Positions 1-5,731 are shown, counted from the first letter of the stretch. The stretch is DNA of 5,731 nucleotides from Candidatus Firestoneibacteriota bacterium (GCA_013335425.1 JAAXVQ010000154.1:1-5731); one strand, 5' to 3'. Notes: generated from the sequence alone by a model not told the origin. Numbers and translations are program-made.

Positions 1-180
1 CTTGACCAGGTCCGGGCCGCCGCCCAGCCGGATCTCGTACACCCGGCCGCCGGTGAGCCAGCCGGCCAGCGCGTGCGCCAGTTCGTGACCGACGATCGAG
101 ACGACCATGGCGAACACGATCAGGAGGAGGTTGCCGAGCAGGTACGGCGGGTCGAGCCCGGCCCACCGGGTGAGCAGCGC
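1..180 (-). other. M50 / site-2-protease-like segment with HExxH motif, fused in frame to the cdsA start
   Basis: Read on the minus strand in the cdsA frame, these 60 codons give a hydrophobic helix (LLGNLLLIVFAMVVSIVG) ending in HELAHALAG, then a GGRVYEIRLGGGPDLV stretch. A membrane helix carrying HExxH, followed about 20 residues later by a G-x-G-P element, is the N-terminal pattern of intramembrane metalloproteases of family M50 (RseP/SpoIVFB type). Its second zinc-ligand motif would lie beyond the window. Codon use differs from the preceding 119 codons: 58 of 60 third positions are G or C, against about 78 percent before, and every leucine is CTC or CTG, while the first part uses TTG eight times. 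No convincing start codon with a ribosome binding site is visible inside the segment. The motif assignment is fairly sure. Whether it belongs to the same natural gene is not. Confidence 0.6.
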
Positions 181-537
181 AAACGCGGCCAGCGCCAGAT
201 TGCCGAAGCCGCGTTCGGAATCGCCGCGAAAGACTTCCCGCAGGCAGATGGCCAAAAACCCCGCCACAAAGAGCAGCGGCAGCGTCACGTTCACGCCGGC
301 CCAACGAAAACCCTCGGGCGCCAAAACCGCCAGCACGCCCATGGCCGCCACGCCGGGGAGAACCAGAGCGCGGGAAAACGCGTAACCTTTATGCTCGATC
401 AAAGTCGCCAGCTCCAAGGCGGCCAGGATCAGGGCCGCCCAAATGAGGATCCACAAGGGCCAGGGGTTGACGCTGAAAATCGCCCAGATGAAGACCGGCA
501 AAAAAACCAACGCGACCAACAGTCTTTGCTTAAGCAT
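1..537 (-). CDS. cdsA: CdsA-like phosphatidate cytidylyltransferase N-terminus running in frame into an M50-like segment (partial)
   Basis: The frame is open for 179 codons from ATG at 537 to the left window edge. The start is well fixed: GGAGG at 548-544 lies 6 nt before the ATG, and the ATG overlaps the uppS stop region by 8 nt, which suggests translational coupling. CdsA makes CDP-diacylglycerol from phosphatidate and CTP in the inner membrane. The position after uppS is the usual place for cdsA. Residues 1-119 resemble a CdsA N-terminus: MLKQRLLVALVFLP, then several hydrophobic membrane segments (about 5-20, 27-42, 60-73, 85-99) and a charged link around REVFRGDSERG (100-110). The CdsA catalytic signature lies near the C-terminus of the family and is not reached. 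From about residue 120 the sequence stops looking like CdsA and carries HELAH at 151-155, a zinc-protease motif foreign to CdsA. The cdsA call is good for the first two thirds only. The join may be an assembly artefact. Confidence 0.7.
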   Translation of the reverse strand, partial: MLKQRLLVALVFLPVFIWAIFSVNPWPLWILIWAALILAALELATLIEHKGYAFSRALVLPGVAAMGVLAVLAPEGFRWAGVNVTLPLLFVAGFLAICLREVFRGDSERGFGNLALAAFALLTRWAGLDPPYLLGNLLLIVFAMVVSIVGHELAHALAGWLTGGRVYEIRLGGGPDLVK

Positions 538-1270
538 GCACGGCCTCCACGCCGCCGAAACGCCGCTCGCGTTGTTGATACTCGGTGAGCGCGGCCAGCA
601 AATGTTTCTTCCGGAAATCGGGCCAAAGCACCGGAGTCACCACGATCTCGGCATAGGCCAACTGCCAGAGCAGAAAGTTCGAGAGCCGCATTTCCCCCGA
701 GGTGCGGATCAACAAATCCGGATCAGGCAGACCGGCCGTATATAAAAACTTCGCGAAATTTTCTTCGGTCAAGGGAGGCCGGCGGGTTTGCCGGTTCCAG
801 GCTTCCACGGCATCCAAAATTTCACGGCGCCCGCCGTAGTTGAAGGCGAAATTCAAGCGTAGTCCGGTGTTGGCCGCGGTTTGCGCCATGCCCCGGTCAA
901 TAGCCTTGAGCACCGTGGCCGGAACCCCGTCGCGCCGCCCCAAAAGTCCCAAGCGTACGTTTCGGCGGTGCAGTTCGTCGATTTCGCGACGCAAAAACTC
1001 GATCAGCAGGCTCATGAGAAAACGGACTTCGGCCGGGGGACGTTTCCAGTTTTCGGTGGAGAAGGCGTACAGGGTCAGCACGGGAACGGCGAGCTCGTCG
1101 CAGGCGCGGACCAAGGCGCGAACCGATGCCATGCCCGCCTGATGTCCGGCCGCGCGCGGCAGTCCGCGGCGTCGGGCCCAACGGCCGTTGCCGTCCATGA
1201 TCACGGCAATATGCCGGGGCAGGCGCCGGGGGTCCAAGACAGGTGAATTCACCGGTGCTTTTCGGGCCAT
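530..1270 (-). CDS. uppS: Undecaprenyl diphosphate synthase (cis-prenyltransferase)
   Basis: The 246-residue product matches the UppS family in length (E. coli 253). The enzyme adds isopentenyl units in cis to farnesyl diphosphate, giving the C55 lipid carrier for peptidoglycan and other envelope polymers. It is cytosolic or loosely membrane-bound. Family motifs are intact: HIAVIMDGNGRWA at 20-32 with the catalytic Asp at 26, His43, FSTENWKRP at 70-78 (Ser71, Asn74, Trp75, Arg77), FNYGGRREI at 143-151, and LLIRTSGEMRLSNFLLWQ at 186-203 with Arg189 and Arg195 for the diphosphate and Glu208 as the late acidic residue. The start is supported by GGAG at 1281-1278, 7 nt upstream. An intrinsic terminator lies immediately before that site, so expression probably depends on read-through. 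The 3' end overlaps the next start codon by 8 nt. Confidence 0.97.
   Translation of the reverse strand: MARKAPVNSPVLDPRRLPRHIAVIMDGNGRWARRRGLPRAAGHQAGMASVRALVRACDELAVPVLTLYAFSTENWKRPPAEVRFLMSLLIEFLRREIDELHRRNVRLGLLGRRDGVPATVLKAIDRGMAQTAANTGLRLNFAFNYGGRREILDAVEAWNRQTRRPPLTEENFAKFLYTAGLPDPDLLIRTSGEMRLSNFLLWQLAYAEIVVTPVLWPDFRKKHLLAALTEYQQRERRFGGVEAVHA
544..548 (-). promoter_or_regulatory. Ribosome binding site of the cdsA-like frame
   Basis: GGAGG lies inside the end of uppS, 6 nt before the ATG at 537. It decides the start of the downstream frame, because the ATG overlaps the uppS stop. Confidence 0.75.
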
Positions 1271-1281
1271 GGGTTTGCTCC

Positions 1282-1309
1282 AAAAAAAAATCCCCGCCTA
1301 GGCGGGGGG
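1282..1309 (-). terminator. Intrinsic terminator between frr and uppS
   Basis: On the minus strand an inverted repeat, CCCCGCC-TA-GGCGGGG (1307-1292), is followed after one A by nine T residues (1290-1282). A perfect GC-rich stem with a U-tract is the classic rho-independent form. It has the correct polarity only for minus-strand transcription, so it follows frr. The T-tract directly adjoins the GGAG of uppS. Transcripts from the upstream operon must therefore pass the terminator to express uppS, which implies partial termination or attenuation. No obvious promoter is visible in the 90-nt frr-uppS gap. Confidence 0.88.
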
Positions 1310-1360
1310 ATGAGAGGTGTCCAATCCCGGCGCGGCCAAAAAGACGTGCCCGGATATATG

Positions 1361-1927
1361 CTAAACTTCCATCAGCTCCCGTTCTTTGCTCTTGGCCAGC
1401 TGGTCGATTTTGCCGATGAAATCATCCGTGACTTTCTGGATTTTAACCTCGAAGGCTTTTTCGTCGTCCTCGCTGATGGCCTTGTCTTTTTTCAGGGTTT
1501 TAATCTGTTCCATGCCCTTGCGGCGGTGGGTGCGCAATTCCACGCGCATGTCCTCGGCCAGCTTGTGCACCTGCTTGACGAACTCGCGGCGCCGCTCTTC
1601 GGTCAGGGGCGGAAAAGCCAAACGGACAACCTTACCGTCGTTGACGGGGGTGAGGCCGAGGTTGGACTTCATGATTTCCTTTTCAATGGCCGCGAGCGCG
1701 CTGATGTCCCAGGGTTTGATCTCCAGGGTGTGCGCGTCGGGCACGTTCACGCTGGCCATCTGCGTGATCGGCGTGGGGGTGCCGTAATAATCCACGCGCA
1801 CCGGGTCCAAAATCGCGGCCGAAGCCCGCCCGGTGCGGACCGTGGCAAATTCACGTTTAAGCACTTCCAGGGACCTGCCCATACGCGTCTCGGTTTCCTG
1901 CAAAATGCCGGCAGGGGACTCGCTCAT
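1361..1927 (-). CDS. frr: Ribosome recycling factor
   Basis: The 188-residue product has the family's usual length (about 185). With EF-G, it splits the post-termination ribosome into subunits. Visible hallmarks are VRTGRAS at 30-36, the domain II hinge and beta region [14 protein letters not shown] at 45-58, EIKPWD at 69-74, the [13 protein letters not shown] helix at 106-118, and an Arg-rich stretch ELRTHRRKG at 130-138, where the family usually has RNIRR. A longer open frame continues upstream to 2053 but lies inside pyrH and has no family similarity. The ATG at 1927 gives the correct N-terminus, and GAGG lies about 6 nt before it. This ATG overlaps the pyrH TGA as ATGA, a sign of coupled translation. 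The gene is followed by a strong intrinsic terminator. Confidence 0.97.
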   Translation of the reverse strand: MSESPAGILQETETRMGRSLEVLKREFATVRTGRASAAILDPVRVDYYGTPTPITQMASVNVPDAHTLEIKPWDISALAAIEKEIMKSNLGLTPVNDGKVVRLAFPPLTEERRREFVKQVHKLAEDMRVELRTHRRKGMEQIKTLKKDKAISEDDEKAFEVKIQKVTDDFIGKIDQLAKSKERELMEV

Positions 1928-2679
1928 GCGCCACCTCGTTTTTCCGGAATCTGCCGTACGCGGGTGCCGATCCGCTTGCCCAAAACCACGGCGCGGATAT
2001 TGGCCTTGTGCTTCAAGTTGAACACCACGATGGGCAGGCGGTTTTCCATGCACAGCGTGATCGCGGTCGTGTCCATGACCTTCAGACGCCGCCGGATCAC
2101 GTCCATATAATCGAGTTCGCTGAACATTTTGGCGCGGGGGTTTTTGGCCGGATCCTCGTCGTAAACCCCGTCCACGTTGGTGGCTTTTAAAATGACGTCG
2201 GCCTTGATTTCAATGGCCCGCAGGGTGGCCGCCGTGTCCGTGGAAAAATAAGGGTTGCCGGTGCCGGCCGCAAAAATCACCACACGCCCCTTCTCCAGAT
2301 GGCGGATGGCGCGGCGGCGTATGTAGGGTTCGGCCACCTTCTGCATTTCAATGGCCGTGAGCACGCGGGTGTGGACGCCGCATTTTTCCAAGGCGTCCTG
2401 CATGGCCAGGGAGTTGATCACCGTGGCCAGCATGCCCGCATAATCCGCGGCCACGCGTTCCATGCCCAAAGACTCGGCCGCGGCCCCGCGCAGAATGTTG
2501 CCGCCGCCGATCACCAAAGCGACTTCCACGCCCAACTTCGCGACGTCCCGGACTTCCTCGGCCACGGCGCGGACTTCATATTGGTCGATACCCACGCCGG
2601 CTTCCCCCCCCAGGACTTCTCCTGAGAGTTTCAGCAGGATCCGTTTGAAAACCGGTTTGACGCGCTTGCGGCTCGGCAT
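1924..2679 (-). CDS. pyrH: Uridylate kinase (UMP kinase)
   Basis: This 251-residue protein belongs to the amino acid kinase superfamily and is typical of bacterial hexameric UMP kinase (E. coli 241). It phosphorylates UMP to UDP with ATP, feeding UTP and CTP synthesis. CTP is a substrate of CdsA encoded further along. Motifs are the phosphate-binding start RILLKLSGE at 13-21, [10 protein letters not shown] at 56-65, [13 protein letters not shown] at 77-89, the nucleotide-binding [19 protein letters not shown] at 137-155, and [12 protein letters not shown] at 166-177. The start at 2679 lies 11 nt after the tsf stop. No strong Shine-Dalgarno sits at normal distance (GAGG at 2699-2696 is 16 nt away, inside tsf), so initiation may depend on coupling to tsf translation. 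The N-terminus is a few residues longer than in E. coli, and no later start codon precedes the first conserved strand. Confidence 0.97.
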   Translation of the reverse strand: MPSRKRVKPVFKRILLKLSGEVLGGEAGVGIDQYEVRAVAEEVRDVAKLGVEVALVIGGGNILRGAAAESLGMERVAADYAGMLATVINSLAMQDALEKCGVHTRVLTAIEMQKVAEPYIRRRAIRHLEKGRVVIFAAGTGNPYFSTDTAATLRAIEIKADVILKATNVDGVYDEDPAKNPRAKMFSELDYMDVIRRRLKVMDTTAITLCMENRLPIVVFNLKHKANIRAVVLGKRIGTRVRQIPEKRGGA

Positions 2680-2690
2680 CGTGTCGGGGC

Positions 2691-3290
2691 CTATTCCTCT
2701 CCGATTTTAAAACGGGCAAAACGACGGACCTGAATGTTCTCGCCGGTCTTGGAAACCGCGTCGGTCACCAGCTGCCCGACCTTCTTAGCCGGGTCCTTGA
2801 TGTAGTTTTGGTCCAGCAGGCAGACTTCTTCGTAATATTTCTGCACCTTGCCGGTGAGAATTTTTTCCACAATGTCCGCAGGCTTCTTGGAATCGCCCAA
2901 CTGGGTCCGGGCGATCTCGCGCTCGCGCTGAAGGATTTCCTCGGGCACTTCCTCGCGCCGCACATAGAGCGGGCTGGCGGCCGCCACCTGCATGGCCAGT
3001 TCATAGGCCAGGGCCTGGAACTCGTCCGTGTTGGCCACAAAGTCCGTCTCACAATTCACTTCGATGAGCACGCCGATCTTACCGCCGGCGTGAATGTAAG
3101 CTTTGACCGTGCCGTCCGCCGCCGTGCGCCCGGCTTTTTTAGCCGCCGACATCAAGCCGCGCTCGCGTAAATGCACGATGGCCTTCTCAAAATCACCCTG
3201 GGCTTCCGTCAGGGCGACCTTACACTCCATCATGCCCACGCCGGTTTTGTCGCGCAATTCCTTGACCATGCTTGCCGTGATCTCTGCCAT
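2691..3290 (-). CDS. tsf: Elongation factor Ts, short form
   Basis: EF-Ts is the nucleotide exchange factor that releases GDP from EF-Tu. The 199-residue product has the N-terminal UBA-like domain (about 1-45, with [13 protein letters not shown] at 15-27) and the core motif [13 protein letters not shown] at 79-91, which contacts the EF-Tu nucleotide pocket. It ends in the family element [19 protein letters not shown] at 152-170. It is much shorter than the E. coli protein (283 residues). It keeps one core subdomain, as in the short EF-Ts type known from Thermus and other lineages, and shows no frame disruption. The start is firm: AAGGAG at 3304-3299 lies 8 nt before the ATG. It follows rpsB, the near-universal arrangement, and precedes pyrH by 11 nt. 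Confidence 0.97.
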   Translation of the reverse strand: MAEITASMVKELRDKTGVGMMECKVALTEAQGDFEKAIVHLRERGLMSAAKKAGRTAADGTVKAYIHAGGKIGVLIEVNCETDFVANTDEFQALAYELAMQVAAASPLYVRREEVPEEILQREREIARTQLGDSKKPADIVEKILTGKVQKYYEEVCLLDQNYIKDPAKKVGQLVTDAVSKTGENIQVRRFARFKIGEE

Positions 3291-3298
3291 GACTTTAT

Positions 3299-3304
3299 CT
3301 CCTT
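3299..3304 (-). promoter_or_regulatory. Ribosome binding site of tsf
   Basis: AAGGAG lies 8 nt upstream of the tsf ATG. It is a strong consensus site, in contrast to the weak site of the following pyrH gene. Confidence 0.75.
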
Positions 3305-3338
3305 GTATTCAAATATCTCAGGGAACTTTATGATTTTC

Positions 3339-3388
3339 CGGGCTATTAAAACCTTGCCCGTCTCAATGCCCTCCGCGCCGGAACCGGC
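3339..3388 (-). other. Two small hairpins in the rpsB-tsf spacer
   Basis: The 102-nt gap between rpsB and tsf contains GCCGG/CCGGC (3388-3384 with 3381-3377, 2-nt loop) and CGGGC/GCCCG (3360-3356 with 3343-3339, 12-nt loop). Neither is followed by a T-tract, so they are not standard terminators. They could act as a pause, processing or mRNA stability element that sets S2 against EF-Ts output. This role is inferred only. Confidence 0.35.
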
Positions 3389-3392
3389 TGCT

Positions 3393-4211
3393 TTAGGCGC
3401 CCGCCGACACGGCCGGGGTTTCCTCGACCGCAACCGCAGCCGCTTCCGGCTGGGCGGCGGGAGCCGAGGTCGGTAGTCCTTCGCCTTCTTTAACGGCGGC
3501 GGCGTTCAACTTTTCCTGCTCCAGGCGGTAAGCTTCGGCGCCTTCCAAAACCGAATCCGCCATCAGGCTGACAATCAGGCGGACGGCGCGGATGGCGTCG
3601 TCGTTGCCGGGGATGATATAGTCGACTTCATCGGGATCGCAGTTGGTATCCACGATGCCCACAATGGCGATACCCAGCTTGCGGGCTTCCAAGATGGCGT
3701 TGTGCTCTTTCTTGGTGTCCACCACCATGATGGCGCCGGGGAGCTCGGTCATGGTCTTGATGCCGCCGATGGATTTTTCCAGCTTCTCCAGATCCTTCAA
3801 CGCCAAGCTCTTCTCCTTTTTGGGGAGCTTGTCCAGACCGCCGTCCTCGACCATGCGCTGCAATTCCTTCATGCGGGCGATGGTTTTCTTGATGGTCTGA
3901 AAGTTGGTCAACGTGCCGCCCAGCCAGCGCTGATTGACGAAGTACATGCCGCAACGGGTGGATTCCTCGCGGATCGCGTCCTTGGCCTGTTTCTTGGTGC
4001 CCACGAAGACGATTTTCTCCCCCGAGGCGACCAGATCGCGCACATACTTCGTGGCTTCCTTTAATTTTTTAACGGTTTTCTGCAGATCGACGATATAAAT
4101 GCCGTTGCGTTCGCCGTAGATGTAACGCGCCATCTTGGGGTTCCAGCGACGGGTCTGATGGCCGAAATGCACACCCGCTTCTAACAGTTGTTTCATGGAA
4201 ACATTAGGCAT
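3393..4211 (-). CDS. rpsB: 30S ribosomal protein S2
   Basis: The 272-residue protein is S2 of the small subunit, which binds late in assembly at the head-body junction of 16S rRNA and is needed for S1 docking in bacteria that use S1. Conserved blocks are [20 protein letters not shown] at 6-25, [12 protein letters not shown] at 35-46, FVGTKKQA at 69-76, [12 protein letters not shown] at 93-104, and [20 protein letters not shown] at 187-206. Residues from about 237 onward form an Ala/Pro/Glu-rich tail of about 35 residues, longer than E. coli S2 (241) and probably disordered. The open frame extends upstream to 4394, but that part is unrelated leader sequence. ATG at 4211 has AAAGGAG 9 nt upstream and yields the family N-terminus. 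It is the first gene of the operon. Confidence 0.98.
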   Translation of the reverse strand: MPNVSMKQLLEAGVHFGHQTRRWNPKMARYIYGERNGIYIVDLQKTVKKLKEATKYVRDLVASGEKIVFVGTKKQAKDAIREESTRCGMYFVNQRWLGGTLTNFQTIKKTIARMKELQRMVEDGGLDKLPKKEKSLALKDLEKLEKSIGGIKTMTELPGAIMVVDTKKEHNAILEARKLGIAIVGIVDTNCDPDEVDYIIPGNDDAIRAVRLIVSLMADSVLEGAEAYRLEQEKLNAAAVKEGEGLPTSAPAAQPEAAAVAVEETPAVSAGA

Positions 4212-4243
4212 GAGGTAAAGCTCCTTTAAACAAGTTTTTCCGC

Positions 4244-4315
4244 CGCAGACATCAACCCATGCCGGAACCCAAGCCGTGCAAACGGCCCGGATACCCCCGA
4301 CACAGTCCTTCTGCG
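4244..4315 (-). promoter_or_regulatory. Structured rpsB leader, candidate S2 autoregulatory element
   Basis: The untranslated leader of rpsB can form a closed fold. CGCAGA (4315-4310) pairs perfectly with TCTGCG (4249-4244). Inside, GCCGT (4286-4282) pairs with ACGGC (4277-4273) around a TTGC loop, extended by CCGG (4290-4287) with CCGG (4265-4262). The right arm of the outer stem ends shortly before the rpsB ribosome binding site. In gamma-proteobacteria S2 is known to repress rpsB-tsf through a structured leader. Pairing is seen here, and the regulatory role is inferred. Confidence 0.45.
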
Positions 4316-4334
4316 TGAGATTTGAAGTTCGGGC

Positions 4335-4364
4335 TTTATAGCATAAAAACCCCTCCCGCATCAA
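4335..4364 (-). promoter_or_regulatory. Candidate sigma70-type promoter of the rpsB operon
   Basis: TTGATG (4364-4359) and TATAAA (4340-4335) are separated by 18 nt, and a TG one base before the -10 box makes it an extended -10. Transcription would begin near 4328, giving a leader of about 117 nt before rpsB. This is the best minus-strand promoter match in the divergent region. Confidence 0.6.
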
Positions 4365-4370
4365 GGAAAA

Positions 4371-4396
4371 AGGTGGAAATTTACCAAAACCCACCT
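4371..4396. repeat. Inverted repeat upstream of the rpsB promoter
   Basis: AGGTGG (4371-4376) and CCACCT (4391-4396) form a perfect 6-bp inverted repeat with a 14-nt spacer. On the minus strand the second arm runs into a short T-tract (4371-4367), so it looks like a weak terminator, but no minus-strand gene lies upstream. It sits just before the -35 box of rpsB, so a protein-binding site is an alternative. Function unknown. Confidence 0.3.
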
Positions 4397-4491
4397 AACG
4401 AGGCCGCCCTGAAAGGATCCCGCAACCGTCCGAAATTTTCACTTTTTTGTAATAATTCACCATTTTGCTTCGTCTATGGATGAGGTTCTGT

Positions 4492-4497
4492 TAAAAT
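4492..4497 (+). promoter_or_regulatory. Possible -10 box of the ABC ATPase gene
   Basis: TAAAAT lies 37 nt before the start codon, downstream of an AT-rich segment. No good -35 box lies 16-18 nt upstream: the nearest candidate, TTGCTT at 4465-4470, is 21 nt away. The assignment rests on position and one hexamer only. Confidence 0.3.
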
Positions 4498-4520
4498 AGC
4501 ACCCCTAGCAATTACCCTGC

Positions 4521-4526
4521 GGGAGG
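4521..4526 (+). promoter_or_regulatory. Ribosome binding site of the ABC ATPase gene
   Basis: GGGAGG lies 8 nt before the ATG at 4535, fixing that start. Confidence 0.75.
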
Positions 4527-4534
4527 TTGTAGGC

Positions 4535-5677
4535 ATGGCCAATGTGGTTTTAAAAAACGTCTGTAAAAGTTTCGAAACAAAAAAGGGGTATAAAGAAGTA
4601 GTCAAAAACATCAGCTTTTCCTGCGAGGACAAGGAATTCATCATTTTAGTCGGGCCCTCCGGCTGCGGCAAATCCACCACCCTGCGCATGATCGCCGGTT
4701 TGGAAGAAGTGACACAAGGCGAAATATACATTGACGGGCAGCTGGTCAACGACGTTCCCGCCCGCAGCCGCGACATCGCCATGGTTTTTCAAAACTATGC
4801 ACTCTATCCTCACATGAACGTTTTTGAAAACATGTCCTTCGGCCTGCGCCTGCAGAACCAGCCCAAGAAAACCATCGAGAAGCAAGTCACGGAAGCGGCC
4901 GAAATCCTTAAAATCAAAGATCATCTCACGAAGCTTCCTAAAGACCTTTCCGGGGGCGAACGCCAGCGGGTTGCGCTCGGCCGGGCGATCGTGCGCAAGC
5001 CCAAAGTGTTTTTATTCGACGAGCCGCTTTCCAACCTGGACGCGGAAATGCGCGAAAGCATGCGCGCCGATTTGCGGCAGCTGCACGCTTATCTCAAAGC
5101 CACCATGATCTACGTGACCCACGACCAAATCGAGGCTATGACCATGGCGGACCGCATCGTAGTGCTTAAAAGCGGCGAAGTCCACCAGTTTGCCGAACCC
5201 CTGGAACTGTACAAAAACCCCTGCAACAGGTTCGTGGCGGGCTTTATCGGCAACCAACGCATGAATTTCTTCGACGGGGAGCTGAAAAAGAAAGGTACGG
5301 ACATCTATTTCACCAACGAATCCGTCTCGCTTAAAACCCATACCGTGCATGCGCCGGCCCTGAAGCAATGCGTGGGGACCAAGGTTACGCTGGGCATCCG
5401 CCCGGAAAACATTTATGACAAGATCTACGCCACCAACGCCTCCGCGGGCAACACTCTAAAAGCCAAGATCAACATCATGCTGCCCACCGGCGAATACGCG
5501 CTGCTTAACCTTCAGACCGGCAACCATAAGCTCATTGCCAAGGTGAACGCCTACGAAAAACTCGCTGAGAACAAACAGATCGACATTGTCATGGACATGA
5601 GCAAGGCGCACTTTTTCGACACCACCTCGGGCAAGACGGTCTGCCACATGGCCGACGGCCACGCGAGCTGCCCCTAA
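4535..5677 (+). CDS. ABC transporter ATP-binding protein, UgpC/MsmX/MalK type
   Basis: The 380-residue cytosolic ATPase is of the kind that powers sugar or glycerol-3-phosphate importers. The nucleotide-binding domain is complete: Walker A GPSGCGKST at 40-48, Q-loop Gln86 in VFQNYALYPHMNV, signature LSGGERQR at 138-145, Walker B VFLFDEP at 158-164, D-loop SNLDA at 166-170, and switch His196 in YVTHDQIEA. FVAGFIGNQRMNFF at 233-246 is the usual entry to the C-terminal TOBE/MOP regulatory domain, with LGIRPENI at 286-293. Length and layout match the CUT1 family (about 360-370), with a short tail rich in Cys and His (Cys370, His371, His376, Cys379). No permease or binding-protein gene is visible, so the substrate is not known. 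It may be an orphan ATPase serving several importers, as known for MsmX, or its partners may lie downstream. Putrescine-type PotA is a less likely alternative. It is divergent from the rpsB operon. Confidence 0.93.
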   Translation: MANVVLKNVCKSFETKKGYKEVVKNISFSCEDKEFIILVGPSGCGKSTTLRMIAGLEEVTQGEIYIDGQLVNDVPARSRDIAMVFQNYALYPHMNVFENMSFGLRLQNQPKKTIEKQVTEAAEILKIKDHLTKLPKDLSGGERQRVALGRAIVRKPKVFLFDEPLSNLDAEMRESMRADLRQLHAYLKATMIYVTHDQIEAMTMADRIVVLKSGEVHQFAEPLELYKNPCNRFVAGFIGNQRMNFFDGELKKKGTDIYFTNESVSLKTHTVHAPALKQCVGTKVTLGIRPENIYDKIYATNASAGNTLKAKINIMLPTGEYALLNLQTGNHKLIAKVNAYEKLAENKQIDIVMDMSKAHFFDTTSGKTVCHMADGHASCP

Positions 5678-5711
5678 GGGAAACCTCCCACCCAATGAAA
5701 CCAAAAAGCGG

Positions 5712-5731
5712 GGGCGGAAAATTTTCCGCCC
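5712..5731 (+). terminator. Palindrome at the window end, possible terminator of the ABC ATPase gene
   Basis: GGGCGGAAAA followed by TTTTCCGCCC is a perfect 20-bp palindrome 34 nt after the stop codon. Position and GC-rich outer arms suit an intrinsic terminator hairpin, but the sequence ends before any T-tract could be seen, so this is unproven. Confidence 0.45.

Larger units (their letters stand above)
4212..4534. other. Divergent intergenic region between rpsB and the ABC ATPase gene
   Basis: This 323-bp gap holds the rpsB leader and promoter on the left, a 6-bp inverted repeat in the middle, and an AT-rich stretch (about 4432-4500) upstream of the plus-strand gene. I found no tRNA-like or protein-coding content. 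The minus frame that is open through part of it (to 4394) is only an upstream extension of rpsB without family similarity. Confidence 0.7.

Noticed and set aside
73..588. Plus-strand open frame (171 codons) rich in Arg, Gln and Asp opposite the cdsA-like frame
   Set aside because: Its low-complexity polar composition is what the reverse strand of a membrane-protein gene gives. The minus frame has a ribosome binding site, coupling to uppS and family similarity.
1928..2053. Upstream extension of the frr frame adding 42 residues inside pyrH
   Set aside because: It is out of frame within the conserved pyrH 3' region. The ATGA overlap at 1927 gives the standard frr N-terminus and length.
1310..2110. 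Long plus-strand open frame (266 codons) opposite frr and pyrH
   Set aside because: It lies antisense to two certain genes, shows no recognisable family, and is the usual by-product of GC-biased codons in the opposite strand.
2691..3290. Idea that tsf is truncated because it is much shorter than the E. coli protein
   Set aside because: Start, core motif and C-terminal family element are all present, and a short EF-Ts type of about 200 residues is well known, so the gene looks intact.
4212..4394. Upstream extension of the rpsB reading frame adding 61 residues
   Set aside because: The added residues have no S2 similarity and would cover the promoter and leader. ATG at 4211 has a strong ribosome binding site and gives the canonical S2 N-terminus.
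5695..5731. Possible start of another plus-strand gene (ATG at 5695)
   Set aside because: Only 12 codons are visible, no ribosome binding site lies at proper distance, and the frame runs into the palindrome. It cannot be supported.

Overview
The window is bacterial. Most of it is a housekeeping operon on the minus strand, read from right to left: rpsB (ribosomal protein S2), tsf (EF-Ts), pyrH (UMP kinase), frr (ribosome recycling factor), uppS (undecaprenyl diphosphate synthase), and the start of cdsA (CDP-diglyceride synthase), which runs off the left edge. This order is conserved across many bacterial phyla, so it does not fix the organism. The moderately high GC, the short (199 aa) EF-Ts and the Ala/Pro/Glu-rich S2 tail fit several lineages. 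A metagenomic contig from a less studied phylum is plausible, but I cannot name it.

Right part (4212-5731): a 323-bp divergent intergenic region separates rpsB from a plus-strand gene for a UgpC/MsmX/MalK-type ABC transporter ATPase, which has no transporter partners in the window. The rpsB side holds a good sigma70-like promoter and a leader of about 117 nt that can fold into a closed, branched structure. That suits S2 autoregulation of rpsB-tsf. A 20-bp palindrome lies exactly at the right edge and may be the terminator of the ATPase gene, cut by the window end.

Middle (1361-4211): rpsB, tsf, pyrH and frr are tightly arranged. The gap is 102 nt with small hairpins between rpsB and tsf, 11 nt between tsf and pyrH, and pyrH and frr share an ATGA overlap. 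The products cover a ribosomal subunit protein, elongation factor recycling, UTP/CTP supply and ribosome recycling.

Left part (1-1360): a clear intrinsic terminator lies between frr and uppS, and its T-tract directly abuts the uppS Shine-Dalgarno sequence. It divides the translation/nucleotide genes from the envelope-lipid genes. uppS overlaps the next start codon by 8 nt. That last reading frame begins like CdsA, but from about residue 120 it becomes an M50 (site-2-protease-like) sequence with an HELAH zinc motif and a sharply different codon usage. It is either a contig-edge chimera or a real fusion, and it is the most anomalous point in the window.

Apart from that junction and the regulatory structures, the content is ordinary. 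I see no new defence, mobile or biosynthetic system.
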